Counted from the first letter of the stretch, positions 37,200 through 52,100 are shown. The stretch: 64,000 nt of DNA from Erythrocercus mccallii (GCA_013397435.1 VZRG01000754.1:186001-250000), one strand, 5' to 3'. Program-made: numbers and translations. The notes: generated by a model from the letters alone, not told the origin.

Positions 37200-37560
37200 A
37201 GGTAAAAACTGCAATCACCATGCAATATTTCCTCCATATGCTACTACATGAAAAATGTAGAGAAGGCTTTGTTTAATGTGAAGTTAATTTTCCTGTGGAC
37301 TAGGTTAACTCATTAGGAGATGACATTACTGCATTACTGTCTCAAAAGCAGTCCTGGAAATTAAGAGCAGACAGTTCTTTACAATGCGCTGCAGAGATGG
37401 CAGCAATTCATCAGAAACATTTGCACAAAAGGCACAGCTGCCTGCAGATAACATCAGTTCAACAGCGATGGGGTCCCATTTGTTTTTCTCTCTGTCTCTT
37501 GCTGTCTCGTTTGGGGGGCAGATGAATATCAGCTGGCTCAATCTGCTCAATCTCCAGGCT
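37200..37560. promoter_or_regulatory. Candidate conserved non-coding element
   Basis: Homeobox-type AT words (TTTAATGTGAAGTTAATTTT, GGTTAACTCATTAG) lead into a perfect 8-bp tandem CATTACTG at 37,324-37,339, then TTAAGAGC, an E-box CAGCTG in GGCACAGCTGCC, and GCAGATAACATC. There are no repeat signatures and frames are short. Enhancer-like by texture only. Confidence 0.35.
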
Positions 37561-40500
37561 GGTCTTCTGGGAGACACAACCCACTGAGCTGAGGAGCAAT
37601 GCACTTGTTTGTCCTGCTGATTTGGGCAAGCACTGCCCAAAGGGAATTCACCTACATTTTAGCTACAAGCTCTGGAGAACTGTGAAAGACAATTTCACAC
37701 CCATGTACAGACCTTTCAGGGATGTCCCAGTGTTTCATATTACTCATACTTGCAAATATTTGCAGCCATGGATTGAACATTTGTTAGGGCTACATCCATA
37801 GACACTATAAACTTCAGTGGTGGCTGCCAAGGTAGTGAGAATTGCTTAATGTGTGGTCTTCCCTGGCTTTTTTGCTCTTAATATATGTCATACAATGTGA
37901 GAGAGTGTGTCGTCATGTGGACTTTGCCTGGTACTGTGTGGGTGGTTACAATGGCCACATCTGTGAAGCTCCTTGCATGCTACTTTTGTTCTTTTCAGCT
38001 TGAGGATAATACGAAAAATTAGAAAGGAGGAAAGCAATTTGAAATGTCTGTGGTTTTGGCAGTGAAAATTATCCTGTTTTCCAGATGGATTTGTGCATGT
38101 TTGGGATAGCATGTTGTACAGCAGTGGTTGTCCTCAGGAGAAGGGAGCAGTGAATGTTCAAAACAAACTGTGCTGAACAGAAAATACCAAACTTACGGCA
38201 AATCTAGCCTGATGCTACATTTCCCAACACAGACAACAGGAAAGAGTTCAGGTTCCTTCCCATTCTTCCGTTCTGTGGGAAGGTGAGTGGGGACCCTGGG
38301 ACCAGGTGGGCATATTTCACTCATGCTGAGTCTACTGGATGCTGAGAACTTATATATTATCTGACATCAAATGTCACTGTGCATTTTCACACTGGTAGCT
38401 TCTTTCTTTAAATGTCCAAAAGCCAGAATTTGGTCTGTGACCAAAGCAAACCAGCCTGGAGGGCACAATGCTGCTCACTGGGACTTGGTTCCCGGGGCAG
38501 CAGAGTGCACAGACTGAGGGACAGCCCAGGACAGACCCGATTCTGTGCCTGCCTGCTGCAGTGTAAACTGCACACTTATTCAAGTGCTTCTGACTGTGCA
38601 GTGCCATGTTCTGTGCTTTGAACACCCACTGTCCGAAATACTTTTTCAGTGACTCTGGAGGAGCTCTGATGACTCCGTTTCAGCGGAAACTATCTAACTA
38701 ACTGTTGTAACTATGATAAGCATCTTTATGCGTATCATACCTGCTTGAACTTGCTACAGGTACAACTACCCACCTCTACACAATCATGGACAAGGAAAAA
38801 AGATCCCTCAGAAAGAAAACTCAGTACTCATCCCGTAAAAACCAGATGCCAGTAACATATACAGAGCTACTGTGCATGGAAGTGATAAATCATTGCGGGT
38901 GAGGCATGCCTTGAGGTTTCCGTGAATTTCCCTGCAAGAAACCCCACAGTTACTCTAAGACCATGGAGGGAGGGAAAAAAGTGCCCCCATAGTCAATATT
39001 AAGGTCTAAAGAACTGAATTTTCTAGTTCTGGATCACATTACACCAGTTTATGTATTTTATGGCACTGTGAAAATAAGACCTGTCATCCTGTGTCTACTG
39101 TACAGCAGTATCATGTCCTCAGCCTACTGGATTACAGCAAGGTAATGTGGTGGCTCTACGATCTGATTTAAAGAACTTGTCTTTGGTGACAGAATTCTAA
39201 CTGTTACTCAAATAACAAGTTTTCCCTCAGATATATTTACCAGAACCTTTAGGAAAATTTGTGTCTTTGTTAAAAATTTGTGTTGACTTTTACATACCTT
39301 AAACATTGTATGTGAGGCACACCAGTGGGCTGCACTGCTAAGTTTTTGAATAAGGAAGGAAGAAAAGAGCAAGCAAGAAAAAAGAAATTTACAATTGTGA
39401 TAAGGAAAAAAAGTGTTTAATGCTCAACTCTCAAATGTGGACCAAATGTACTGGGAAATACCAAACAACTATTTTTCGTCACTCCCTCATTCTGGGAAAG
39501 GGAGATGGTGTGGCTAACATTCACTGCACCCTCTGAAAGTCATGGAGTTCCTTACTCTTATGAGTCTGAAGAAAATGAGACCTCAGGTGAACTGAGTATG
39601 CTGTGTCAGACAACTCAGCTGGCTCCACTATAGCCACATATAGCTGCTGGAAAATCCTTACCCTGTCCTGAGTTAAATGTGTCTCCTTGGGTGAGCGTGA
39701 ACACTTGATATGGGCTAAAGGACTTTGTGTGGGAAGACACAACCACCTGCCTGGGTACTGCCAGGCTAGGGGCTTGCCCAGGATTTTCTAACTTCATTTT
39801 CCATGAGTGCATGACCTAATAAATACATGCATGTGTGCGTATCATGATCTCTTCTCTCAATCCGTGTCCCAGGTCAGTTACCACACTTTCTAAAAGGAAA
39901 TGTTGACAAAGTCTTTGTAAGCATAAAATTTTTTTTTTTTCTGAAATTTTGCTCTCATGTCTCCAGAATCCAGGATCAAAAAAAAAAAAAGTACAGAACT
40001 CTCTCAATTTACACAATACTTGGAACAAAATTTCCCTCCTTGCTGGTTTTGTCAGAAGGAAAAACTTTGGTATCCATTGTCACAAACCTGCCACAATGTT
40101 TTTTTGCTTCTTCTCATATTTTTTTCCTGCAGAAGCCTAAGCACAACTGTGAGAAACAGTTCACTACTGCATGAACTGTGGGTTAAGTGAAGGAGAGGAA
40201 AAGTGAAGATGAGAAACATGCAGAAGAAAACACAAACTCTGGCTTGGACACTTTTAGTTTGCTACTGATTGTCCTGCTCTTTGCAGCAGGGTTGGTGACC
40301 AAGTGTGTTGGCTGCATTTCAGTTTGTGGGCCAGCAACAGTTTTGTCCCTTCCCTCTTCTCATGTGTCACCCTGGTGCAGTGTGACTATCAATGTTAGCT
40401 TTTGTACTGCTAATGTGTGTCTGTGTGTCTGTGTGTGCGTGTGCAGGCAGAATGTGTGCACATTTAGTGAAGTGGTGCCTGCAACTGAGCAGAAGAAAGA

Positions 40501-43500
40501 TGGACGAAAGTGGTTATGGGCACTCCTCTGACCCTCAAGAGTCCTGCTGTGCTGCTGTACTGCCTCCATGGCACGGATCCAGCAGAGCTCTCAGGGATGC
40601 CCTTTGCCTTCAGTGTGTGGTATCTTACACTTCTGTTCTGCAGGAACGCTTCAGCTTGCAGCCCTAGGGCTGTGCTGGCAGTCACAGCTGGAGCACAGAA
40701 GGAAGGAAGGGTAACACAAGCTCTTGTGAGGAGAGGGGGAACGCATACTCTGGGGTGCTGTGATGATGGCTGCATACACCCTGGAGAAGTGGAAGAAAAA
40801 AAGTGGAAAAACTGGTGATGGGGAAGGGAGCTTGCATGCATATGTTTAGTAAAGCTCAAAGAATGTCAAGTACAGAAATTGCAACATTATCTGAATACAA
40901 CCGCGAAAATATACTTTGCCCTAAAACAACATGAGCAATGACTTATCATTAATTACTAATACAGACTATTTAGCCAACTTTGACTCAATGCCAGCAATCC
41001 TTGCTTTAGGAATGAATGATTCTATATATCTGGGAATTCCCTTTTTTTTCTCCAGAGTTGTACCTACATTTCCTTCAGCAGCTCAGCTTGTCCTTTCTTC
41101 AGTTGCTCCAAGTACTTTTCCATGAACTTGAAAGTCCTGCTCAGTAATTGCTCTGTCTGGTTGAGCAAGGTAGCTGTGCAGAGCCCCAGGCCTCTGAGTG
41201 GTAGAGGTTTGTTAGGTGGTGCTCTCCAGCATGGGTTGCATTAGCTGTGTTTGTAGCACGCCACACCCTGTCTAATCCAGTGGGGACAGGCAAAACTGGG
41301 GCGCTTGTACAGCAGCTTCTGACACTGCAGCATTTTCTGCATTAGTGGGGTCATAAACAAAATCACATTAATGTGTGCACATCAGAAACTGGTGTCTCTG
41401 TTCTCACTGGGCTGTGGATTCAAGCCTGCTTGTTGCTGGCAGACAGCAAACTGATGTTTTTCTTCCCACTTTTTTTTTCCACAACTGAAAGATGTGCTAC
41501 TTTTTAGCTCAGGTGTAGCCCTCTTTCAATGCGAGTAACACAAGCTCACCAGGCTGTGTTGAGGTTTCCAGATTAGTGTTAATGCTTCCCTAGGAGTGCT
41601 GTGTTCCAGGTTTGTTAGTGCACAGTTTTTTTTAGTCACTTTCAGAAGACAGGATTGAAACTAGGTAAAGGTTCAAGCTTGGACCAAACCCCTGTGGCTG
41701 GAGCTCCTCTCTGGCTGTGTCAATGTGTATGAGTCATCTTTGAAGCCGTGCAATCCTTGCTGTCAGGGATCTTGCATGCACTCAGATTTACTGACAAATG
41801 GAGCTGAATCCTGCCCCAGATAGGGTGAAGAATTTTTAGCCACACTTGTGGTTCACAGAAGGGAAGGACCAATTGCAGTGAAACTGGGATGCCACAGATT
41901 TTTTTCTGGCCAAAGGCTGAGTCCTGCGATGAGCGAATATCTGCCTCACATGGGGAGCATGGGAGCTTGATCCTCCTTTTTCACAAGTGCATCAAAGTGA
42001 GGGCAGTAGGACCTAAAAGGCAGTGGTCTGATCTGAGTTGCACTTGTTTCTGCTCAGAGCTGTGAATCAGAAATTAAAAGCTTGGTCTGATTGTAAAATA
42101 GAATGTGTTCTGTGTAAAGATACAGCTCCCAAGCACTTTGTATTTAGCCATAGAGACTGACTAGACTAGAAAACTGAAGAGAGGTTTGGGAATAGGAACT
42201 GCAAGAGGAAGTATTAATGAGACATGGTGTGTTTACACATGTCAGGACAGTGGCAAAGAAAAGGGATATTGGTTGAAAAGCAAATGCATGCAGTGCTAGT
42301 GGAGCAACAGTGAACATAAACAAGGAGACCTTTCCATGTCTAATATGAGCAACGTAGATGATACCTTTTCCCTGGTCTTAAAAAATTGAGAGCAGGTAAA
42401 GTTAAAGGATAAGGGATTTTACCTTGGTATTTTAATAAGGATCTTTATGGTGCACCACTTTGCCAAGGTGGAATGCGCCACAATACACACACATGATAGA
42501 TCACATGTACAATTTACAGACCTCACAAATTATCATCATTAACAAGAATTCCCCAATGGGACGCCTTGATGAATGACATGATATCCCCCCATTTGTGGAA
42601 TCCTCCCCTGGATGTGCCAAATCTCTAGGTTACAGGATATGTTCTAGAGAGGTTTCTTGGTTTCCCAAGGTAGCATAGGAGTTCCAGCCTCCTACTGTGA
42701 GGTTTCCTGGCCTAACAAAATGGTGGGACTATGCTAAGTTATCTGACTTAAGGAATTACAAGTATGCATGCTAAGAATACTGAGGATACATAAAAGTTGT
42801 ATAAAAGTTATACAGAAGAAAAGGCAAAAAATCAACTTGGCATCACAGAAATGTCCCTCCTATTGTTTAGTACTCCTGAGCCTTCCCTTTCTGCAGTGAA
42901 CTCAAAACCAGCGTGTGGTGACTGGTACTGTCCCCATGAGAGGGTTCACAGCAGGAGATGGAGAAGGGACAGAGATATCCTCAACCTCCAGGAAAAAAAC
43001 CACAGAATTTGAGCTTTATTAGTATAAAATGGAGATCATGGAAGGATAAAAGGAGCTGCATAAAATAGAAGAATGCCATGATGTTTTGTGGTGGGTAAGA
43101 AAAATTACCACATCATCTGTCTTCTTCCATGGAGTGAAGCATAGGGGATGTGGAAATAAAGATTATCCAGAGAAACCCATGACATTGATAGGAAGAAGGA
43201 TCTGAGTGATAGGCTTAATGGCAGAGCATTGGAGAGGTCTTTGCATTTACCTCTTAACATTAGAGCAATAGCCAGACCCCTCAGGGCAGACATTAGAGAG
43301 AGGTTTGGAGAGGAAAGGTGGGGCAGGTCAGTGAAACCTCACTGCAGCAATGGTAGATGACAGCAGAACTTTCCTAGTCACACATAGACAGCATTTGCCA
43401 TGAATGTGGCATTTCCCCTCCTGGGTGGGGCTACCCCACTGTCTGGGGAGTCAGTGCCAAGGGGTCTTTGGACTTTCCCTCCTGGAGAACAGCTGTGCTG

Positions 43501-43670
43501 TCTGTCCCACTGCACCCCATGCTTACTTTTGGAGTGTGAAGAGGTTGAATGTGCAGTGTAGGTGCAATGTACTTGGGAGGGAGGGGCTGGGATTGGGGCC
43601 CAGAAAGAAAGTTCCAAGCCATCCCAGCCTCTGCCCTGTACTCTATATGTCAGAATACAGGTTTATTGGC
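37561..43670. other. Unique non-coding sequence
   Basis: Six kilobases with no supported gene. A short TG-rich stretch lies at about 40,412-40,443 and an A13 run at about 39,979-39,991. 42,430-42,990 has an unusual composition with words such as GGTGCACCACTTTGCCAAGG that could belong to an old LTR, but I could not find ends or target duplications. Frames up to 131 codons near 40.4-40.9 kb occur on both strands without domains. Confidence 0.5.
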
Positions 43671-43671
43671 A

Positions 43672-43826
43672 TTTTTTTCTTTTTTCTTTTTTCTTTTTCT
43701 TTCTTTCTTTCTTTGGGAGGTTGTTTTTTGGGGAGGTTGTTTTGATTTTTTTTTGCTTGTTTGGGGTTTTTTTGTTTTTTGTTTTTGGGTGAATGAACTA
43801 ACTTTGTTATTGGATTTTTTTTTTTT
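43672..43826 (+). repeat. T/G-rich low-complexity tract with (TTTC)n core
   Basis: Runs of T broken by C in the first third (TTTC units at about 43,693-43,714) and by G in the rest. Complementary-strand frames of 141-160 codons here are Lys/Asn-rich artefacts. Confidence 0.9.
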
Positions 43827-46034
43827 AATAATTCTATCAGGCAACTTATTGCCATGTGTTGTAGTCTCCAGTTCATCCTTTGGAGAGAGAACTGCTTTAC
43901 ACCATTGAGGCAGTGTGATAACTTTGAGGTGCTCTCCATGCCAGCCTCCAGCTCTGCAAACTCCTGTGAAAATAAAACAGTGAGAGGAAGGTTGTGTGTG
44001 GGATAAGGTAATAGACACACATCTACTGGGGTCCAAGATCCTATATAGCTGTTTCTGTATAAATATACCTTGCATGGCTTCATCGATTTCTTTTGGAATT
44101 GGCCAACTGGGATTGTATTAGACAAACATATAGTATCTAAACCTGAAGTATTAGTTAAAGGTACCCAGATATTTGTTCCAGGTCAGCTAACTGGTAAATC
44201 TGTACTACTAAAAGCTAGCAAAGCAAAACCAAAAGCATAACATACAATTGATCTCCATATTAACTGAAAAGCTGCTGAAACCAGCTTTCCCAGCAGCAGA
44301 AACTTTGTGAAGTTTTCTGTAGTTGATGGTTGTTCATGAATTAATGCAATGGTATATTTATTTGTAAAAACAGATAAGGGCAAACTTCTTTAATCCCTTC
44401 TATATAAATTGTTTTGGCAAATGTCATGTGCTTCAAAGCAGAAGAGTGACTAAAGTGTCAGGTACAGCCCTCATTAGTTGGTATATTAATTATAAATTAA
44501 TCTCAAGAAAGAGAGTGTGTTTGGCAAGGAGTGGCCTCAGTTTGGTCACATCCTCATCCTACAAATTCACCAGCACTGGTATGAGCTGAGGAGGACATTA
44601 GTAAAGCAGGAAGCCTCCTCTGCTTTGAGCCCAAGAATGTACATCAAGAACATTTTTAAATCCAAATGCCAGTATGAGTCAGATTTTAATCAACCAGGCA
44701 TTCATTGCCAGGGTTTACCTTGAAGTACTATTAGTTATAAGTTGGAAACACTACCAGTTTAATAATAAATAAGAGTCCTTGTGATCAAATTCAAAAAAGC
44801 ACATTAATTTTCTTCAGAATACTTGGGTGAAATATTATTTTCCACCAATAGGTTCCTACCTTTTTCAGAGTTAGTATGTCTTCATCCTTCTTGTTTCCAT
44901 ATAATAAAGCTGTAAAAATAGACTGCTTGGTATGCTTGGCTGCAGCAGACTTAGAACACATAAATTTCTACTATTATGCAAGAGATGTTTTGATGAAACA
45001 TGTTAGAGTGAACTGAATGTTCAGGGCTAAGAAATGTCCACCAATGAACTGACTTTAAGTTTCTTATATAATTACTTTAATAAGAGGGAAGTATGGGTTC
45101 CAGCTGAAGACTAAGCTTTTAGCCACACCAGAAAACACTGAGGTATTGTCTTCAATATTAAAGGGTACTTGGTTTAGTGATACAAAATATTGCAGATGCG
45201 CTAATCATCATTTTGAGCTGCTTTGTTCAAGATTCAGACTCACCTTAAAATACACCTTAATAACTTAAGGGGCTTAACTACAACTCAGAGCAAAGCTAAT
45301 AAAAATTCCTAGGATGCCAGCTGAGCAAGAATTTGAAGTTGATTAATATTTCTTTAGAAGGGCGTATTTTTTCCCATGCAGTGGTAGAGTGGCAGCCTAT
45401 CAATGTAGAATCATGGACACCATTATTCTGTATAATCTACAGTCATCACCCATAAAAAAAAGACAAAGAGTCTATGTGGTAGTACTGAGATTGAATTTGT
45501 AATAAAAAATATATAATACATATATTTGTTATAAGTGATCTCAAAAACTATCCTCTCATGATCTACTAAATTCTGCATTTCAGAGAAAGTTGAAACTGAC
45601 CAATAATAAGTCCTCCATTTCCTTCCTTTTAACACCTGCTAATGGTTTGAGATAAAAACTTAAAAGTGAGTCAAAGGAGTACACATCTCTCAAGCTGTTT
45701 TTAGGGTTGTTTAGAGACCTAGCATTAATTACTGTATTGATTTGCTCCCTCTTCTTTCCTTAATGCTGTCTATATAGTCTAGAGACTGAAGAAGCAGCTT
45801 TAGGTTAAAGCTTAGCTTCCAAGTAGAATCTGTTGTTTATCAGAAAATCATCACCAGTGTTTTTCTAGTGAACGTACTTACTGCAGACCTTAGGAATGTG
45901 CAGATACACTTAAGCAAAATCCATGTGTGCCTTTGTTTTGGCCAACAAAGGCATCATCAGCCTCTCTTCTGCAAAAATATATTAAAATCTGTAACAGAGG
46001 AGGAAAAGGTAGAGGTACTAACCACATTTATTTT
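43827..46034. other. Unique AT-rich non-coding sequence
   Basis: No gene recognised. 45,050-45,370 is AT-rich with homeobox-like words (CTAATCATCATTTTG, TTGATTAATATT) and might be conserved, but evidence is thin. A small AT palindrome lies at about 44,484-44,500. Confidence 0.5.
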
Positions 46035-46115
46035 GTGGAGTTTTTTTGTTTTGTTTTTTTTGTTGCATTTTTTGCTTGTTTTTTGTTGGTGTTTGTTTGT
46101 TTTGGTTGTTTTTTT
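46035..46115 (+). repeat. T/G-rich low-complexity tract
   Basis: Degenerate TTTTG/TTTG units, same strand sense as the tracts at 43.7 and 58.5 kb. Confidence 0.85.
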
Positions 46116-49100
46116 AATCTCTTGTAGTGCATGGATTTTTGTATTAAGTACACTGTTGAGTACTCAAACACTTGCAAAAATCCCTGATCTAGATCATGCT
46201 CAATGCATAGTGGTGCTTTAAAGCTTTTTATTCTCTTCTCCAGTCACGTGTTTTTCCATGCAACTTCCCTATTTTTGTTGTTGTTTTATAGCCTACTTAC
46301 AATGGTACCTGTGCTATTTTCCATCTGAGGTGGATCATACCATCCTTGGCCTTGTTCTACTCTGTTTGAATGTTTCAATGATATGGTACAAGAATTTTGC
46401 CTGGGAAGTTGTTCCATGACTTTTCCCATCTTATTCACAAATATGTCGCAAATACCCCAAATGACTGCATAATTGTTTTCAAGTAAATGCACAATTATGG
46501 TTCTAATACCATCATTAGATTATAATGGTTTATTATCAACAAGGTGATAGTTTATAAAGCAAATACTGGGCTTTGTACTTAAACTCCACCTTTGCATTCA
46601 GATTTGGGCTGCAACACTGACAGGTTAAATGCCTGGAGACATCCTGAAAGGTGATTTGGTAGGTAATGGTACAAATGAAAACCTAACTAACTTTGCCATC
46701 AGGAGTTAAACTGCTGTTGTATCAGGAGCAGTGCTCTTGATATCACATCTAGTTACAGTTGGAGGCGTAGTTTCTCACCACCACTGTTGTGGAGTTGTGT
46801 CAGAGGCAGTGTATTTTACTGGCAGAACTTCAGGTGAGCTCTTCTGGTTATTGGGGTCTGCTTCTGGAGCAGTGCCCTGGCAATATTCTGATTCCTGTTT
46901 TGCTCCTCTCAATGCCCAGTCAAAATCCTGATGTACTCTGTTGTACATACATGTGATTCTCTCACACACAGTTATATAAACGTTTTCCAAGCTTGACATT
47001 TCACACTGCTGAGGAGAGGCATGGGGACAAAATATATTAGCCCCTCAGCATCCCTATAAAATCTCATTTTATCTTTGAGGAATTGTCTGCTCTTTTCTGT
47101 TGGTTTATCTGTGTTGCTCCAGAGTGAGGGTGATTAGCAGAGAGACTGCTCTCTTCCAGCACTGCTCACTCTTTATGGGTTTCCACTTCCTTTGCATTAA
47201 GTTTTTCCCTTGGATCTTAAAGTGTACAGGTTGGTCTTTCTTAGGTACTCGCAGGCTAATTCTATGTTGATTTCAAGAAATAGGGAAAAATGCTCAATAA
47301 TTACTGGAAATTACCAGAAAGAAAAGTCCTTTGTGATCTTTCTTCACGTAAGAAAATTTAAATTGCATGCAATACTCTGAGTAGCATATCTTTTACGCAT
47401 ATTAAGCACAAAATAGATGGGTCATTTTTTTAGGACCCCAGAATACCAGAAGCATGCTTGTGTCCCTCACACTGTCTCCCTGGCTAAGTATAGGAGGTGT
47501 TGCAGTGGTGGAGCTCATCATCCTTGGAATGCTGAGGTGCTGGGATGCTTTGCTATGACCTCAGTCTCCTGGGCAGGCAATGGAGAAGATGATATGAAAA
47601 GCAGCAGTGCACTGCTGGCAGCCAGGGCACCTGCAAAAGAGAAGTTAAGATATGTAAAAGAAATATCTTCCCAAGGACATTTTTTATCCTTGTTGCAAAA
47701 GTCCCTGGCTACTTGGAAAATCAACTTCTGGTGTATAGGGTTGGAACTGTTTGCCCTGGGATGAGATCTTCAGGGCCTGGAACATGGAGCCTTGCTTAAC
47801 ACATTAATCTTTTCTTTCATGACTTGAAGAAAAGAAGTACATGAGATTGCTGGTGATTGATGAGGGTTCCTGTTAATTTCAGTCTACAAGTCATACTATA
47901 AGAGAATATGGTGACATCTCCCATTCCTAAAGTATAATATTGTCAAAGGACAAAAGGATAACAGTTTTTACTTAGACTTCACTAGAGGGAAATATTATAA
48001 AATCTCATGTGAAGAGCAAAGGTTTCCACTCATTAAAGGGAAGAAAGAAGAGAACAATTTAAAAATAGTGTTTATAAGGGCAGGGGAGAAGAAAATCAAC
48101 TCTTTATTTGATGTTCATTAGAAATGATAAGTAACTCTAAAGAGAAAATAGGAGGTTCATCATCTAACTCCATCAAGTGGACAGTTTGGTCATGCCTATT
48201 TACTCTCCTTGGGTAGGCCATTTATGAATAGTTTACTTGCTGGTGATCAAAGTTAAACAGGAGAAGTGAGTGGTCTTGTGGAAGTGAACATGCTCAGCTC
48301 CTCCCCTAGAGCATGTTGAGTTGTGGTATATCTAGTTTTAGAGTAAGAAAGAAAGCCAAAGAAGTAACATCAACAAATCCACACTGTGCCCCACTTCAGC
48401 ATTAAGACCTGTGGTGGTGGGGACAGATGTTCTTGTCCTTTGCTGTTAAAGAGATTTTAAAGGTTAGTCTGGGAGATTGTTCAGGGATGGAGTACAGAGG
48501 CATCTGAACCCACTATGAGCAGAGGCAACAGCAGAGAAGAGCTGCAGATGACAGCCTACCCCTTCCCAGAGGCATTGGATGGACCAGGACAAGGGGGCCT
48601 CTCCAGGACTTGTCCATGGGAAGGGACTTCTAGCAGCAATTGCTACAAGCAAGAGCCTTTTGCAGATTTTGGCAGTCTCTTACTGGGAGAGGCCTGGGTG
48701 AGATTTGCTCCAATAGCTGATGTACATAACCCTTAGCAGAGACACAGGCCCAAGTGACTTCTGTTTCTGTCTTTGCCAAAGTTTCTGCTTGCTTAACCCA
48801 GCAAATTACTTTTCCTCCGTGCCTTTCTTGATCTGGCTTTACTGCTGAGACATTTTGCCAGACAGCTGTCAAACTTCAACTTCTTTCTCTAATCTTTCAA
48901 CTTCCTCTGTAATCAGTGTTTGAGATCTGCCTGAAAAACCTCACAAGCAACTTTAGATTTCTTGTAGCACAAAAAGGAGACTCCAACCCTCAGGACAATT
49001 CCCCTGTTTCAGATGAACTTTAGTTGTTTGATATTAGATGAAGAGGTTGCTTAGTGTTTTCTCCCTAAACAAGTTGTTTTTGTCTCCCTCTCTGCTTATT

Positions 49101-52100
49101 TTTCATGACAAGAAATGGGCAAGTGCCATTGATAAGAGACTGAGGGTAAAAATAGTGCTGGGTCTAAATTTTACAATGAGTGAGTGAGGCATACCACTGG
49201 TACCTGAAGTTGCAGGTTGCCTCGGGTATCTCTTCCAGGAAAGAAGTATTTAAGTTTCCCCACTTCTGAACTTTGCCCTTATGTAAGCACTGATTTCCCA
49301 CAAGAAAGGAAATTCATGAAATGAAAAAACCTCAGATGTGTTGGCTGTGTAGGAGTCGGAAGCACTGTTACTATAAATTTGATGAGTGATAACAGCACAA
49401 GAGGAGAGTGCTTAGGGTAGGCGTATTCAGTGTTACGCTGGTTTTATAATTTCTCTAAGTGGAACTGGGGCACTTGTGCTGCTTTCATTTCTGTAGCGTC
49501 TCCATGCTTCAATTTGCTCTTTCTGTGGGCCTAGAGGAGTTCCTCTGTGAAGAGTAGAGCTGTGCTATGTTTATTAGCATTGCCTGAATGTGAAACAATT
49601 CTCAGGGGCTGCTTGCTGGGTCTGGGAGCTGGTGCAAACTCAGTAGTGCTACTCCAATGAACCATGCTGTGCACTGGAGCTGTTTCCATTCTGGGAATAA
49701 TTTATGCAGATCAGGTAGAAAGTTGTGTTTTGTCTTATTTACTGACTTGTGAAGTGCATTTGGCCAGGGCATTTTCTTTTTTTTATTTTCTCAAGCTGAA
49801 AATAGTTGTGGTTATATTAGGGCTATGTAAACTTTCTCAGATTTCTCTGATCTGTAAAAATTAATTTTGTTGGCTTATGTGTCCACAGCTGTTAGGAAGG
49901 CCCTCTTTAGCATGGATTTAGTGGTTTACTTGAATAAACCAGCAAGGCATGAAACAAGGATTCAAAGTGGTGCTTTACTGACAGTGAATGCTGTGGAGGG
50001 GGCAGAAGAGAGAAGTACAGATGCAAGCCTTCCGGAAGTGGCTTTCCCACATAGACCTATCCTCTCCAGAGAGCAGGACCAAATGGATCTGTAGTTTCAG
50101 GCTGACCGTCTCGCAGTATGGGCTTTAATAACAGGCAGTTTTTAAACTCTGGCATGGAGTACTGCACAGTCTCTGAACACAACTCGTTGGGAATAGATTT
50201 TATGCTTGTTTGTTTACTTGTTTTTAATTTGTAACATGGCCATTCACCCAGACTTGCTCCATAAAAATTGGGGACATGGCACAGTCCCATCCAAAGCAAA
50301 AACTTCAAATATGTTGTTTGGGACACAGAGACTTAAAATCCAAACCAGACATGATCTCCTATGCAAAATCTGCAGACCTGAAATTACTTAGTTTAGATTA
50401 ATGATCTCTGTTTGTGTCATATGTGAGGTTTAGCTCAACTAAATTGAACAAGCTCAAAAATTTTAGACAAACACAGCGTTAAATGAACATCTTGTCCATT
50501 TTTTTCTTTCATTGTTTGTTATTCCAGACGCAAACACTGGAGTGAAGGTTACAAAATCACTCAGGACATGCCAAACAATTATAGTGTAATCATAGCAGAA
50601 TAGCTGGGCAGTGGTGATTATAAGTTAAACAAATGAAACAGCATTTTCAATTGCACATTCAAGTAAAACTTTGTTATAGACACTGAGATCTTGTCTAAAG
50701 GACAAAAAAAAGAGGTGGGTTTCCTTTTTATTTTGGTACAAATGAGCAAAACAAGATTGAATTCCTCAGAAAAGTTTAAATATTATAGAAACAAACACAC
50801 AAATCATTTCAGTACACTGTGTTCTTTTCAATTTTCTTCATTACACGCATAGTTATGCTTGTCTTTACATAAATAATGGGCATCTACGTTTGTTTTTCTC
50901 AAACAGGTTTCCTTTCAATATAACCTGCTAAAGAGAGCAACCTTTTTTCCCTCAGATTCTCTGCTGCACCTTTTCTAGTTTGAGGCAAACATTTACATAA
51001 CTCTTTGATTCTGGGAAGAAGTAGTTTTTGCAAAATTACTAATGATCCCTGGTAGAATATAGTTCAAATAATACTTGGATGGAATCTTCTGCAAGGATGT
51101 AGTGGTTACTTTAATGACATCTCCAAAACATAAATGATGCAAGCCTTACCTGCTGTGAAGACTGTCTCCTTTCAGTATATACAGTGCCTTTGGCATTCAT
51201 TAATATGCACATGCACTTGCACTTGCACTAGCAGACAAAATCTTTAAAAGTTTAGTAGTATATCCCTCTATATTTAGAGTAGGTTTTGTGGATGCATATT
51301 TAGCATGTAACTGAATTGTTGATATTTGCATTTAAAAAAAAAGGTATTTGGATAGTGCTTTTCTCATCAATTAAAATACTGATTTTATATTGGTCTGAGA
51401 ACATTTTCAAATACTTTTTCTTTCTGCTGTATCTTAAGTCACTTTCTCTCTCCCCCATCACAGTGACATTTGATAGGCATCACACTGTAGACAGTGTAGA
51501 GTACCTGGGGAGAGGTTTTGGGGGGCTGCGAGGTGCCATGCTGAGGTGCTGTCTTTCTGTGTGGGTGGGCACCGTGGACTCTTTACCTTAGCAGTGGGAG
51601 AATCAAGGGGCAGGTGGCACAACCAGCAGTGTGTCTGGGAGCATGCACCGCTCCCTCCTGTGCTGATGCTGTGCCAACTGACTGCCCTGCTCAGTGAGGA
51701 GCCTGGCATCTTACCCTGCAGAGATGTGGGACAAAATCCCTGAGACTGGAAAGCAAGACCTATGGCTGTGACACAATTTGAAGAGTGTTTTCAGTGCTCG
51801 TTTCTTTCCTAGGGGCATTTCTAGGGAGTTGGCTCAAATTTAATTGATTTTCCTTAACTATCGCAAAGTTTTACAAACCATGATTAGCAAATCCGCTTAC
51901 CCTGGCAGGCAATGATATTGCAGCAGAAGCAAAAGTGATGGTGAAGAAAGTGATTTGCCCAGGGTTACAATACCAGTGTCAGACTTGTGTGTCTTTGGAT
52001 TCTGCAAACCACCTCCTCCCACTGAGGATGGCCAAGCAGAGATGGCATCTGTGCCTTAGGAGCAATATTACTTTCCCAGCAGCAGGGCCGGGATCTGGGC

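Noticed and set aside
42430..42990. Possible old LTR
   Set aside because: Composition and some words look LTR-like, but I found no paired TG/CA termini, target duplication or ordered TATA/polyadenylation signals.
43643..44125. 160-codon open frame on the - strand with a Lys-rich tail
   Set aside because: The Lys/Asn-rich part is the complement of a T-rich low-complexity tract.
51440..51760. GC-richer patch as a possible exon or repeat
   Set aside because: No consistent frame with splice sites and no family match that I recognise.
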